Below the pieces are notes generated by a model. It searched no databases and was not told the DNA's origin. It saw only the letters and a list, made by a program, of their open reading frames with translations. Both the position numbers and the translations under genes were made by a program. DNA of 62,747 nt from Streptomyces cyaneofuscatus (GTDB lineage Bacteria > Actinomycetota > Actinomycetes > Streptomycetales > Streptomycetaceae). Shown in pieces: positions 42,186-52,933 of this stretch. Where the stretch lies: positions 1 to 62,747 of the forward strand of contig NZ_JOEM01000031.1 of NCBI RefSeq assembly GCF_000718135.1, written 5' to 3'. Numbering within the stretch: position 1 is the stretch's first letter; every line of letters starts with the position of its first letter.

Positions 42186-43712
42186 TCACGGACGGCGCAG
42201 CGCGTCGGCCGCGGCGGTGGCCGCGGGTCCTGCCGCCAGCTCGGTCTCCAGCAGCTGCTTGCCGAGCAGCTCCGGGTCCGGGAGGTCCATGGGGTACTCA
42301 CCGTCGAAGCAGGCGCGGCACAGGTTGGGCTTGTCGATGGTCGTCGCCTCGATCATGGAGTCGATCGAGATGTACGAGAGGGAGTCGGCCCCCATCGAGG
42401 TGCAGATCTCGTCGACGGTCATGCCGTTGGCGATCAGCTCGGCGCGGGTGGCGAAGTCGATCCCGAAGAAGCAGGGCCACTTCACCGGCGGCGAGGAGAT
42501 CCGGATGTGGATCTCGGCGGCTCCGGCCTCGCGGAGCATCCGGACCAGGGCGCGCTGGGTGTTGCCGCGGACGATCGAGTCGTCGACGACCACCAGGCGC
42601 TTGCCCTTGATGACTTCCTTCAGCGGGTTCAGCTTGAGCCGGATACCGAGCTGGCGGATGGTCTGCGAGGGCTGGATGAAGGTCCGGCCGACGTAGGCGT
42701 TCTTGACCAGTCCGGCGCCGAACGGAATCCCGCTGGCCTCCGCGTACCCGATCGCGGCGGGGGTGCCGGATTCCGGGGTCGCTATGACCAGATCCGCCTC
42801 GACGGGGGCTTCGGCCGCCAGGCGGCGGCCCATCTCCACCCGGGAGAGGTAGACGTTCCGGCCGGCGATGTCGGTGTCGGGACGGGCCAGGTAGACGTAC
42901 TCGAAGACACAGCCCTTGGGCTTCGCTTCTGCGAAGCGGGAGGTGCGCAGACCGTTCTCGTCGATGGCGATGAGCTCGCCCGGCTCGATCTCGCGTACGT
43001 AGCTGGCGCCGCAGATGTCGAGTGCGGCGGACTCGGAGGCGACCACCCAGCCGCGCTCCAGGCGGCCGAGCACCAGCGGGCGGATGCCCTGCGGGTCACG
43101 GGCGGCGTAGAGGGTGTGTTCGTCCATGAAGACGAGCGAGAACGCGCCCTTGACGTCGGGGAGCACCTTGGCGGCGGCTTCCTCGATGGTCAGCGGCTTG
43201 TCGTTCTCGTCGCGCTGCCCGGCGAGCAGCGCGGTCACCAGGTCGGTGTCGTTGGTCGCGGCGACCTGGGTGGCGCGGCCGTCCTTGCGGGGGAGGTCGG
43301 CGACCATCTCCGCGAGCTGGGCGGTGTTGACCAGGTTCCCGTTGTGGCCGAGGGCGATCGAGCCGTGCGCGGTGGCACGGAACGTCGGCTGCGCGTTCTC
43401 CCACACCGAGGCACCGGTGGTGGAGTAGCGGGCATGACCGACCGCGATATGGCCCTGGAGGGAACCCAGAGACGTTTCGTCGAAGACCTGCGAGACCAGT
43501 CCCATGTCCTTGAAGACGAGGATCTGGGACCCGTTGCTCACTGCGATGCCCGCGGATTCCTGTCCGCGGTGCTGCAGGGCATACAGTCCGAAATAGGTGA
43601 GCTTGGCGACCTCTTCACCCGGAGCCCAGACACCGAAGACGCCACAAGCGTCCTGGGGGCCTTTCTCTCCGGGGAGCAGGTCGTGGTTGAGTCGTCCATC
43701 ACCACGGGGCAC
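42186..43712 (-). CDS. purF: Amidophosphoribosyltransferase
   Basis: 508-aa first enzyme of purine synthesis: PRPP + Gln to phosphoribosylamine. GTG 43712 gives the known N-terminal propeptide (22 residues) before Cys23 in DACGVFG, which becomes the N-terminal nucleophile after cleavage. The glutaminase domain is followed by a PRTase domain with the PRPP loop VVVDDSIVRGNT. C-terminal Cys residues (FFGIDF and NLCRACF) fit an iron-sulfur form as in Bacillus. The frame stays open upstream, but that extension is not family-like. Confidence 0.96.
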   Translation of the reverse strand: MPRGDGRLNHDLLPGEKGPQDACGVFGVWAPGEEVAKLTYFGLYALQHRGQESAGIAVSNGSQILVFKDMGLVSQVFDETSLGSLQGHIAVGHARYSTTGASVWENAQPTFRATAHGSIALGHNGNLVNTAQLAEMVADLPRKDGRATQVAATNDTDLVTALLAGQRDENDKPLTIEEAAAKVLPDVKGAFSLVFMDEHTLYAARDPQGIRPLVLGRLERGWVVASESAALDICGASYVREIEPGELIAIDENGLRTSRFAEAKPKGCVFEYVYLARPDTDIAGRNVYLSRVEMGRRLAAEAPVEADLVIATPESGTPAAIGYAEASGIPFGAGLVKNAYVGRTFIQPSQTIRQLGIRLKLNPLKEVIKGKRLVVVDDSIVRGNTQRALVRMLREAGAAEIHIRISSPPVKWPCFFGIDFATRAELIANGMTVDEICTSMGADSLSYISIDSMIEATTIDKPNLCRACFDGEYPMDLPDPELLGKQLLETELAAGPAATAAADALRRP

Positions 43713-43832
43713 GACACCGAGTGTAGGCGAGATCGACCACTGGTCCGAATTGGGTACCGGTCGGCAAAGCCGGTACGGAACACGGGGAACGGCTCGGCGC
43801 GACGCGTAGGGCGGGTGATTCGCGGGACTTCG

Positions 43833-43855
43833 GGCGGTCACGGTGCGTGACCGCC
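43833..43855. terminator. Hairpin upstream of purF
   Basis: GGCGGTCACG (43833-43842) pairs with CGTGACCGCC (43846-43855), 3-nt loop. It could end transcripts from the lipoprotein gene or be an operator near purF. Confidence 0.55.
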
Positions 43856-43950
43856 GGATGGGCGCCTCGGACCCCGCCGAGCGGGTGCGGCGCTCACTGC
43901 CGGGCTCGGAGGCCGGTTACCGGCGGGTAGGGGTGGTGGGCGGGGACCCG

Positions 43951-43972
43951 GCCACGGCCGTCCGGCCGTGGC
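43951..43972 (-). terminator. Terminator of the META-domain lipoprotein gene
   Basis: GCCACGGCC (43951-43959) pairs with GGCCGTGGC (43964-43972), about 80 bp past the minus-strand stop. Confidence 0.65.
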
Positions 43973-44054
43973 GCTCGGTGAACCCGCCCCGAACCCGCCC
44001 CGGCCGTCGGCCGAACGCTCGTTTCGTGGTGAGCCTCACACCGAGGGGCCGGAT

Positions 44055-44909
44055 TCAGCCGTGCTCCTGGGTGCCCTCGGCCGTCGTCGGGGTGGCCGTG
44101 GCGCCGATGCCCTTGCCGTCCTTCGACGTGACGGTGAGCGTGGAGCCCTTGATCGTGTACGTCGCCGGGCCGTCCAGGGCCGCGAGGACCGCGCGCTCCG
44201 TCTCCATCTCGGCCTCCGGGCACATCTTGCGGGTGCCGGCCGGCGGGCCGAAGGTGATCGTGGAGCCCTTGACCTCGGCCTTGCCGTGGAAGGAGTTGCA
44301 GCCGGAGTTGCCGTGCACGGTGCCGTCCTCGCCGAAGGTCAGGTGGGGCACCCGGTCCTTCGGGAGGCCGGCGGGCACGGAGGTCGCCGTCTCACCGCTG
44401 AGCAGGGTGGTCACCGCCCACCGGGTGCCGGCCAGGGCGGCCGGCTTCTCCTCGCTGAGCGCGAAGGTGTCGCCGCCCTCGGTGGTGAGGGTCAGCTTCT
44501 CGCCGGAGAGCTTCGCGGTGACCTCACCGTCCATCGCGGCGAGGGCGGCCTTCTCTGCCTTCTCGGTGGCCTCGTCGCACGCCATCTGCGTGGAGACGGG
44601 CTTGCCGAAGGTGATCCGGTCGCCCTTGACCTGGGCGTCCGCGCTGATGTGGTTGCACCCGAAGCCGGCCTTGGCCCGGCCCTTCGGGTCGAACTCCAGC
44701 CGGGAGCTCTTCGGGGCTTCGGTCTTCTTCCCGTCGACGGTGAGGGAGTCGACGCTCCACGCCACCCCCGTCACGGGCACATCGCTCTGCACGGTGTCGC
44801 TGCCGTCCCCGCCGTCGCCGCCGGAGCCGGAACCCGACTCCGTACCGCAGGCGGCGAGGGTGAGGAGGGCCAGGACGCTGACGCTGACTGCCATACGTTG
44901 TGTGTGCAT
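44055..44909 (-). CDS. Lipoprotein with two META domains
   Basis: 284-aa exported lipoprotein. The signal peptide ends in the lipobox LAAC (Cys21), then comes a Ser/Gly spacer and two META/HslJ-like repeats, each with WxVxxL, a mid CN motif (FGCNHISADAQV; SGCNSFHGKAEV) and a late Met-Cys (QMACDEATEKAE; RKMCPEAEME). The Cys pairs probably form disulfides. META domains occur in HslJ-type heat-shock and protease-inhibitor-like proteins; its own role is unknown. Confidence 0.88.
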   Translation of the reverse strand: MHTQRMAVSVSVLALLTLAACGTESGSGSGGDGGDGSDTVQSDVPVTGVAWSVDSLTVDGKKTEAPKSSRLEFDPKGRAKAGFGCNHISADAQVKGDRITFGKPVSTQMACDEATEKAEKAALAAMDGEVTAKLSGEKLTLTTEGGDTFALSEEKPAALAGTRWAVTTLLSGETATSVPAGLPKDRVPHLTFGEDGTVHGNSGCNSFHGKAEVKGSTITFGPPAGTRKMCPEAEMETERAVLAALDGPATYTIKGSTLTVTSKDGKGIGATATPTTAEGTQEHG

Positions 44910-44981
44910 GGCGATGTGACGGGACGGGCCCCCGATCCGGTTCCGTCGCCTGCGGTTCCGTCGCCTGCGCTACGAGGCGGC

Positions 44982-45785
44982 TCAGCCCATCAGCGGCAGC
45001 AGCTCCGCCAGATCGGCGCGCTCGCCACTCGCGCTGACCTCGGCGTCCGCCAGGGCCCGCGCCCACTCCGTACGCCCGGTGGCGAGCCGGATCCAGGTCA
45101 GGGCGCCGGTCTCCACCACGTTGGGCGGGGTGCCCCGGGTGTGCTTGGGGCCGCCGATGCACTGGACCACCGCAAACGGCGGGACCCTCACCTCGACCGA
45201 ACCGCCGGGCGCCCGGTCGGCGAGGGCGTCCGCCAACAGCCGGACGCAGGCCGCCAGCGCCTGCCGGTCGTACGGGATCTCCAGGCCGAGCGCCTCGTTC
45301 AGGTCATCCGTGTGGACGGTCAGCTCGACGGTCCGGGTGACCAGGAAGTCGGCCAGCCGCATGGACCCGACCCGGGTGGTCAGCAGCCGGTCCCCCGTGC
45401 CGGAGGCCGGGACGTCCGCGAGGAAACCCGCCTCCACCTCCGCGTACAGCGCCGCGAGGTCGGGGCGGCCGGTCGCCAGGTCCTCGACGTCCTCGGCGAT
45501 CCGGGCGGCGTACGCGGAGGTGGCGGGCGGCCACTGGAGGAGGGTGAGCCCGGGCTTCGGTCCGGGCGGCTCCGGCAGGGCCAGGGCCCGGCTCACCCCG
45601 CCCAGGACCATCGCCACGTGCGCGGCGAGCTCGCGCACCGTCCAGTCGCCTAGCCGGGTCGGCCGGGCGAGCTGCTCGGGCGTCAACGCGGCGACGGCGT
45701 CGCGGACATGGGCGAACTGAGCGAGGACCGCGGTCCGGGTCCTGAGGTGGTCGTAGGCGCGCGGGCGCTTCTTGGCCGGGGGCAT
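44982..45785 (-). CDS. Mycothiol-dependent maleylpyruvate isomerase-like, sterol-carrier family
   Basis: 267-aa protein of the DinB/maleylpyruvate-isomerase-like superfamily. The N-terminal helical bundle has LGDWTVRELAAHVAMVLGG with a His that can bind metal, and RTVELTVHTDDL gives a second His. The C-terminal third resembles the SCP2-like domain often fused in actinobacteria. Such proteins use mycothiol or serve unknown thiol transfers. ATG 45785 (MPPAKKRPRAYD) is chosen; an upstream ATG 45914 would add a low-complexity tail. Confidence 0.78.
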   Translation of the reverse strand: MPPAKKRPRAYDHLRTRTAVLAQFAHVRDAVAALTPEQLARPTRLGDWTVRELAAHVAMVLGGVSRALALPEPPGPKPGLTLLQWPPATSAYAARIAEDVEDLATGRPDLAALYAEVEAGFLADVPASGTGDRLLTTRVGSMRLADFLVTRTVELTVHTDDLNEALGLEIPYDRQALAACVRLLADALADRAPGGSVEVRVPPFAVVQCIGGPKHTRGTPPNVVETGALTWIRLATGRTEWARALADAEVSASGERADLAELLPLMG

Positions 45786-45822
45786 GGGGGCGAGACTAAC
45801 CGGCCGCACCGACATCGCCCGG

Positions 45823-46683
45823 TCAGGCCGGTGCGGCCTGCTCGTCGACCGCCTCGACGGTGAACGTCTCCCCGTTCGCGGGTACTCCGACGCCCCGCCA
45901 GGTGAACGGGACACCCCGGGCGTCGTCGGGGTCGGGGCCGTCCATCAGGTGGAAGTGGAGGTGGGGCTCGGTGGTGTTGCCGGAGTTGCCCACGCGCCCG
46001 ATCTCCTGCCCGGCGCGGACCCGGTCCCCGGCCGCCACCTTCAGCGAGCCGCGCCGGACGTGGGCGTAGGCCGCGTACGTACCGTCGCCGAGGTCCAGGA
46101 TCACGTGGTTGCCGAGGACGCGGTGCACGCCGAGGACCGAGCGGACGCTGCCCTCGATGACCATCAGATAGGCGAGTGCGGGCAGCGAGGTGCGGCTGAA
46201 GTGGTCGCGCTGTCCGTCGCTCGCCCGGACGACCGTCGCGTCGGCCACCGCGAGCAGCGGGGCGCCGAAGGCCGGGAAGGCGCGGTTGCGGCGGAAGAGC
46301 GGCCACACCCAGCGGAACGGCGGCCGGGCGGGGGGCTTCCCGTCCGCCACCTCCGGTTCGGCCACGATGTCGATCGCGTACGTCTGCCCGTACAGGTGGA
46401 CCCCATGGCTCGGGACCTTGTCGGCCGGGCTGTTGAGGGCCGTCCAGCGGCCGGTCACCGGCGGGGCGACCTCGACCGGGTCACGCGGCTCGCCCCGCGG
46501 TGCTCCGGCCCCGGCCTGCAGCGCGAGCACCGCCATCAGGAGGAAGAAGGCCAGCACCGCCGGCAGCAGCGTGGTCACCCAGCCCGGGCCGGGCAGGTCC
46601 ACGAAGAACTCGGCGACCACCAGCGCGATCAGCACCATCCAGGCGATCCGGTGGGCCTTCTCCACAACAGTGCGGACGGACAT
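45823..46683 (-). CDS. Membrane-anchored M23 peptidase
   Basis: 286-aa protein with two hydrophobic helices near the N-terminus (about 12-30 and 36-52) and a C-terminal LytM/M23 domain. HLHFHLMDGP carries the HxH zinc motif, and GNHVILDLGDGTYAAYAHV is the usual preceding strand. M23 enzymes cut peptidoglycan cross-links; with the domain outside the membrane it should act on the wall. ATG 46683 follows GGGGGAG. It sits 33 bp after the ArsR-like gene and is probably cotranscribed with it. Confidence 0.87.
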   Translation of the reverse strand: MSVRTVVEKAHRIAWMVLIALVVAEFFVDLPGPGWVTTLLPAVLAFFLLMAVLALQAGAGAPRGEPRDPVEVAPPVTGRWTALNSPADKVPSHGVHLYGQTYAIDIVAEPEVADGKPPARPPFRWVWPLFRRNRAFPAFGAPLLAVADATVVRASDGQRDHFSRTSLPALAYLMVIEGSVRSVLGVHRVLGNHVILDLGDGTYAAYAHVRRGSLKVAAGDRVRAGQEIGRVGNSGNTTEPHLHFHLMDGPDPDDARGVPFTWRGVGVPANGETFTVEAVDEQAAPA

Positions 46684-46716
46684 GTCTCCCCCATGGCGTC
46701 GTGTCGGTCTCTGCGG

Positions 46717-47229
46717 TCAGGGCCGCGCCGCCGTCAGCACCACCAGCAGCGGCACGACCCGGGCGGGCGGCACCTCGTACCGGCCTCGCCCCGCCGCGTG
46801 CAGCCAGCCCGCGCCGGTCAGTTGGCGCAGGTGGTGGTAGATCTGGCCGGTGGTGCCGGCGCCGTCGAGCGCGGCCAGTTCGGCGGCCGTCCTCAGGCCG
46901 CCGAGGATCTCGCGGAGCAGGCGCAGCCGGACCGGGTGGCCCAGCGCGGCGAACGACTCGGCGGCGTCCGCCCAGTCGCCGTCGAACAGGGCCTCGGTGA
47001 AGGCACCGTACTGCCACCCGTACTGCTCACCGGTGGGCAGCCGGACCGAGCCCGTGTAGAGCACTCCCCCGTCGGCTCCGGCCTCCCCGGCGTCGGCGAG
47101 CTGCTGTTTCAGCCCTTCCAGCGCCCAGAAGTCGCCGTCTCCCAGGCGGGGAGACGCGGACTCCGGGTCCTGCCGCTCCAGTGCCGTGAGCCGCCTCTCC
47201 AGCTCGGCGACCCGCTGCTCCAGCTCCAT
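46717..47229 (-). CDS. ArsR-like winged-helix regulator
   Basis: 170-aa protein with a short N-terminal coiled coil (ELEQRVAELERRLTALE, 2-18) and a C-terminal winged helix (SFAALGHPVRLRLLREILGG, then TTGQIYHHLRQLTGAGWL). A palindrome lies 10 bp upstream of its start, which suggests autoregulation together with the M23 gene. No metal-binding motif. Ligand unknown. Confidence 0.82.
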   Translation of the reverse strand: MELEQRVAELERRLTALERQDPESASPRLGDGDFWALEGLKQQLADAGEAGADGGVLYTGSVRLPTGEQYGWQYGAFTEALFDGDWADAAESFAALGHPVRLRLLREILGGLRTAAELAALDGAGTTGQIYHHLRQLTGAGWLHAAGRGRYEVPPARVVPLLVVLTAARP

Positions 47230-47239
47230 GACACCAACC

Positions 47240-47255
47240 TTACGTAATTACGTAA
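47240..47255. promoter_or_regulatory. Operator TTACGTAATTACGTAA
   Basis: Perfect 16-bp palindrome made of two TTACGTAA units, 10 bp before the ArsR-like start codon. Its A+T richness in this GC-rich genome makes a chance origin unlikely. Probable binding site of that regulator. Confidence 0.7.
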
Positions 47256-47300
47256 TCTCTGACAAGCGATGTTCATCAGAGGAAGGGGAGGGGGAAGGCC

Positions 47301-47335
47301 GAAGCCCCCGCCCGGACGACCCGGGCGGGGGCTTC
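47301..47335 (-). terminator. Terminator of purL
   Basis: GAAGCCCCCGCCCGG (47301-47315) pairs with CCGGGCGGGGGCTTC (47321-47335), 25 bp past the purL stop. Confidence 0.85.
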
Positions 47336-47359
47336 GTGAGGTGCCGGTCGGCGCGCGGC

Positions 47360-49605
<2,246 letters not shown>

Positions 49606-49609
<4 letters not shown>

Positions 49610-50286
49610 GCGTTGACCAGCTTCTTGATGATCGAGGTGAAGAAACCGAGGCCGTCGGTGCGGCCGGTGCCGATGAGCGGCTCAACGGCGTGCTCCGGGT
49701 GCGGCATCAGGCCGACGATGTTGCCCGCGGCGTTGGTGATGCCCGCGATGTCGCGGAGCGAGCCGTTGGGGTTGCCGTCCAGGTAGCGGAAGGCGACGCG
49801 GCCCTCGGCCTCCAGCTCGTCGAGCGTGTGCTCGTCGGCGGTGTACCGGCCGTCCATGTTCTTGAGCGGGACCTTGATCTCCTGGCCGGCGCTGTAGTCC
49901 GAGGTCCAGGCGGTCTCCGCGTTCTCCACCCGCAGGCTCTGATCGCGGCAGATGAAGTGGAGGTGGTTGTTGCGCAGCATCGCGCCGGGCAGCAGGTGCG
50001 CCTCGGTCAGGATCTGGAAGCCGTTGCAGATGCCGAGGACCGGCATACCGGCCTTGGCCTGCTCGATGAGCGGCTCCATCACCGGCGAGAAGCGCGAGAT
50101 CGCGCCGGCCCGCAGGTAGTCCCCGTAGGAGAAGCCGCCGGCCAGGACGACCGCGTCGACCTGGTGCAGGTCCTTGTCGCGGTGCCACAGCGATACGGGC
50201 TCCGCGCCCGCGATCCGGACGGCCCGCAGGGCGTCCTGATCGTCGAGGGTGCCGGGAAAAGTGACGACGCCGATACGGGTGGTCAC
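49606..50286 (-). CDS. purQ: FGAM synthase, glutaminase subunit
   Basis: 226-aa class I glutamine amidotransferase that supplies ammonia to PurL. The nucleophile is Cys87 in GICNGFQ, and the His-Glu pair is in PHPEHAVE near the C-terminus. GTG 50286 overlaps the purS stop (GTGA). Middle gene of the purSQL operon. Confidence 0.97.
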
Positions 50287-50534
50287 TTCTCCTCCTCCAC
50301 CTTCACGACGAAGTCCTCGATGACGGTGTTGGCGAGGAAGGTCTCGGCCATCTCGTTAATACGGGCGAGGGCGGCGTCGTCCACCGGCCCCTCGACCTCC
50401 AGCTCGAAACGCTTTCCCTGACGAACGTCCGCGATTCCCTCAAAGCCGAGACGGGGCAGCGCACGCTGCACCGCCTGTCCCTGCGGGTCGAGGATCTCCG
50501 GCTTGAGCATGACGTCGACTACGACGCGTGCCAC
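50283..50534 (-). CDS. purS: FGAM synthase, PurS subunit
   Basis: 83-aa structural subunit bridging PurL and PurQ. Typical text: [20 protein letters not shown], then [15 protein letters not shown] 50534 follows GGGAG. First gene of the operon. Confidence 0.95.
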   Translation of the reverse strand: MARVVVDVMLKPEILDPQGQAVQRALPRLGFEGIADVRQGKRFELEVEGPVDDAALARINEMAETFLANTVIEDFVVKVEEEK

Positions 50535-50955
50535 TGGCACTCCCGGTGTGGTGGTGTGGTGCGGCTGTCTCTCCGGGGGGTTCCCCAGACCCCCGCGGGT
50601 CCACTCAGCGTACCTGGCCGAAAATTCTACGCGGGTAGATATCGGACGGAACGGACGCGGTGGCAAGAGGGCGGGGGCTCGGCGCAGATCACGCCGGGAT
50701 ATCGGCCGCGACAACATGCGGGAAAAGTCCTGGGAAAAAATCATGCGCCGGATTGCGCACGGACACGCGGATGTAATTGGCTGGGCTTCACAATGCGGTA
50801 CCTACCGCTGTACAAATGATTACCGGGGAAAGCAGCATTGCCCCGGGAACACCGGAACAGTCGACTCCAGTCGATCCGTATCCGCCTAACAGCCGGAAGG
50901 CCGGCCCATCGGCGCACGCCCGACGCGCCGACGCCGTAGGAAAGGACCGATATCC
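50535..50955. other. purS-lsr2 divergent intergenic region
   Basis: 421 bp. A minus-strand -10-like TAGAAT (50624-50629) lies about 90 bp before purS. The stretch 50700-50850 is A+T-rich and contains GCGGTAccTACCGC, a near palindrome (about 50794-50807), probably part of the lsr2-like promoter. No gene seen. Confidence 0.45.
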
Positions 50956-51291
50956 GTGGCCCAGCGCGTAGTGGTTACGCTCTCCGACGACATCGACGGG
51001 GGAACAGCGGCGGAAACGGTCACCTTCGCCCTGGACGGGAAGACGTACGAGATCGACCTCAATCCCGCCAACGCGAAGAAACTGCGGAAGGCCCTGGCCC
51101 CTTACGTGGCGGCCGGACGAAAGCAGACAAATGCCGGTAAGCGCGGCAGGACCCCCGCGTCGTACCACCACACCTCCCTCGCCCCGGACCCCGCGGCCGT
51201 CCGCGCCTGGGCCCGCTCGCACCGGATGGAGGTGCCGGCCCGCGGCCGGATCCCGAAGAAGGTCTACGAGGCGTTCAACGCGGCGGACTGA
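50956..51291 (+). CDS. lsrL: Lsr2-like nucleoid silencer (LsrL)
   Basis: 111-aa Lsr2-family protein. The N-terminal dimerisation domain (QRVVVTLSDDIDGG) and the C-terminal AT-hook-like RGR (96-98, in PARGRIPKK) are both present. Lsr2 silences A+T-rich, horizontally acquired and secondary-metabolite genes. Placement next to purS matches the second Streptomyces paralogue, LsrL, as I recall it from S. coelicolor. GTG 50956. Choice of LsrL over Lsr2 rests on gene order. Confidence 0.9.
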   Translation: MAQRVVVTLSDDIDGGTAAETVTFALDGKTYEIDLNPANAKKLRKALAPYVAAGRKQTNAGKRGRTPASYHHTSLAPDPAAVRAWARSHRMEVPARGRIPKKVYEAFNAAD

Positions 51292-51461
51292 GCCGGGGCG
51301 CACCCGGGGGCGTGACCGGGTGCATGCCCTGGAGCGTGGGCGTCCGCCCGGCGTGCGGCGGACGCTCCGTCAGGCGGGGTGCGGGCAGGGTGCGCAGGAG
51401 CGGGACGGGGGTGCGGACGGCCGCCTTCCGCCCCCTCCGGCGAGACCCGCCGGGAGCCGAC

Positions 51462-51492
51462 TTGCGCGACACCCCCGCAGGTCGGCTAGAGT
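51462..51492 (+). promoter_or_regulatory. Promoter of tRNA-Gly(UCC)
   Basis: -35-like TTGCGC (51462-51467) and -10 TAGAGT (51487-51492), spacer 19 bp, start 81 bp upstream of the tRNA. Predicted; spacing is slightly long. Confidence 0.4.
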
Positions 51493-51542
51493 CTGGAGCA
51501 CGCCGAGGGGCAAGGCCGAAAGGCCGGAACCCCGAGCCGCGT

Positions 51543-51614
51543 GCGGGTGTAGTTCAGTAGTAGAACATCCCCCTTCCAGGGGGAAGGCGCAGTGTGCAAT
51601 TCCTGTCACCCGCT
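51543..51614 (+). tRNA. tRNA-Gly (anticodon UCC)
   Basis: A 72-nt cloverleaf. Acceptor GCGGGTG pairs with CACCCGC; anticodon loop CTTCCAG (TCC) lies between TCCCC and GGGGA. Confidence 0.93.
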
Positions 51615-51625
51615 CTGCACGACTC

Positions 51626-51655
51626 TTCAGACCACTCCGTTGGATCAGGTAGAGT
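51626..51655 (+). promoter_or_regulatory. Promoter of tRNA-Gly(GCC) copy 1
   Basis: -35 TTCAGA (51626-51631) and -10 TAGAGT (51650-51655), 18 bp apart, between the two tRNA-Gly genes. Predicted. Confidence 0.5.
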
Positions 51656-51693
51656 AGTGCTCGCTCCACCGGTGAAAGCCGAGTGGCTGCACT

Positions 51694-51766
51694 GCGGACG
51701 TAGCTCAGTTGGTAGAGCGCAACCTTGCCAAGGTTGAGGTCGCCAGTTCGAACCTGGTCGTCCGCT
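51694..51766 (+). tRNA. tRNA-Gly (anticodon GCC), copy 1
   Basis: A 73-nt cloverleaf. Acceptor GCGGACG pairs with CGTCCGC; anticodon loop TTGCCAA (GCC) lies between CAACC and GGTTG. Identical to 55795-55867. Confidence 0.95.
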
Positions 51767-51770
51767 CCGA

Positions 51771-51812
51771 ACGACAAAGGCCCTGATCGATTTCGATCAG
51801 GGCCTTTGTCGT
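51771..51812 (+). terminator. Terminator of the tRNA-Gly pair
   Basis: Perfect 20-bp inverted repeat (51771-51790 and 51793-51812) with a 2-nt spacer, directly after the tRNA. Confidence 0.88.
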
Positions 51813-51827
51813 TCGTCCGGCTTCCGC

Positions 51828-51865
51828 TCACCACTGCTCATGACGTTTGTCATGAGCAGTGGTGA
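51828..51865. promoter_or_regulatory. 17-bp inverted repeat before the ABC/two-component operon
   Basis: TCACCACTGCTCATGAC (51828-51844) is perfectly inverted at 51849-51865 with a 4-nt spacer, and ends 45 bp before ATG 51911. It is separate from the tRNA terminator 16 bp upstream. Most likely the operator for the operon's own LuxR-type response regulator; a second terminator is the alternative. Confidence 0.6.
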
Positions 51866-51910
51866 CAGCGCGCACTGCTCGCGGGCCCGCTCCGGCGGAA
51901 AACTCGAAGC

Positions 51911-52933
51911 ATGACCAGCGACGACTTTCTCAGCGACCGAACGACCGGTGGCACGGCAGACGCGGAGACGGTGATCGCGGCGGACGGGGTCCGCCGCAGC
52001 TACAAGGACGGCTTCGAGGCCGTTTCCGGGGTCTCCTTCTCCGTGGCCCGCGGCGAGCTGTTCGCCCTGCTCGGGACGAACGGCGCGGGCAAGACCTCCA
52101 CCGTGGAGCTCCTCGAAGGGCTGGCGCTCCCGACCGCCGGGACCATCGAGGTCCTCGGCCACGACCCGTACCGCGAACGCGCCGCCGTCCGGCCCCGGAC
52201 CGGGGTGATGCTCCAGGAGGGCGGCTTCCCCTCCGACCTCACGGTGATGGAGACCGCGCGGATGTGGTCGGCGTGCACCACCGGCGCCCGCCCCGCCGCC
52301 GAGGCCCTGGAGATGGTCGGCCTCACGAGCCGGACGGGGGTACGGGTGAAGCAGCTGTCCGGCGGGGAGAAGCGGCGCCTGGACCTGGCGCTGGCCCTGA
52401 CCTCGCGGCCCGAGGTGCTCTTCCTGGACGAGCCGACGACGGGGCTGGACGCGGAGGGGCGGCGCGACACCTGGGACCTGATCCGGGCGCTCCGGGACGG
52501 CGGCACGACCGTACTGCTGACCACGCACTACCTGGAGGAGGCCGAGGCGCTCGCGGACCGGCTGGCGATCATGCACCAGGGGCAGATCGTGACGTCCGGG
52601 ACGACCGCCGAGGTCACCGCGTCGCAGCCCGCCAGGATCCGGTTCACGCTGCCCGACGGCGTACCGGCAGGGCATCTTCCGCTCTCGCTGCGGGCGGCGG
52701 CGGAGGGGCAGCGGATCGAGATCCGTACCTCCGGACTCCAGGAGTCGCTGCACGAACTCCTCGGCTGGGCAAGGGAGTCGGGCGTGCAGCTGCTCGGTCT
52801 TGACGCCCGTTCCGCCTCCCTGGAGGAGGCGTTCCTCCAGATCGCGAACACCCAGCTCCGCTCCCGCGCCGACGACCCGCGCCGGGCGGGGACCAAGCCC
52901 ACGGACGACACGAAGAAGAAGGTGGCGGCATGA
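51911..52933 (+). CDS. ABC transporter ATP-binding protein (drug-efflux type)
   Basis: 340-aa ATPase of the CcmA/DrrA group. Walker A is GTNGAGKTS, the signature is QLSGGEKRRLDLALAL, Walker B is VLFLDEPTTGLD, and the switch His is in TTHYLEEA. The C-terminal 100 residues form the extra domain common in DrrA-like proteins. It pairs with the permease (4-bp overlap) and a two-component system, a set usually induced by cell-envelope antibiotics or lipids. ATG 51911. Confidence 0.92.
   Translation: MTSDDFLSDRTTGGTADAETVIAADGVRRSYKDGFEAVSGVSFSVARGELFALLGTNGAGKTSTVELLEGLALPTAGTIEVLGHDPYRERAAVRPRTGVMLQEGGFPSDLTVMETARMWSACTTGARPAAEALEMVGLTSRTGVRVKQLSGGEKRRLDLALALTSRPEVLFLDEPTTGLDAEGRRDTWDLIRALRDGGTTVLLTTHYLEEAEALADRLAIMHQGQIVTSGTTAEVTASQPARIRFTLPDGVPAGHLPLSLRAAAEGQRIEIRTSGLQESLHELLGWARESGVQLLGLDARSASLEEAFLQIANTQLRSRADDPRRAGTKPTDDTKKKVAA

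Larger units (their letters stand above)
43713..44054. other. purF upstream gap with two hairpins
   Basis: 342 bp holding the purF promoter (not precisely placed) and two hairpins, entered separately. No coding sequence apparent. Confidence 0.5.
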
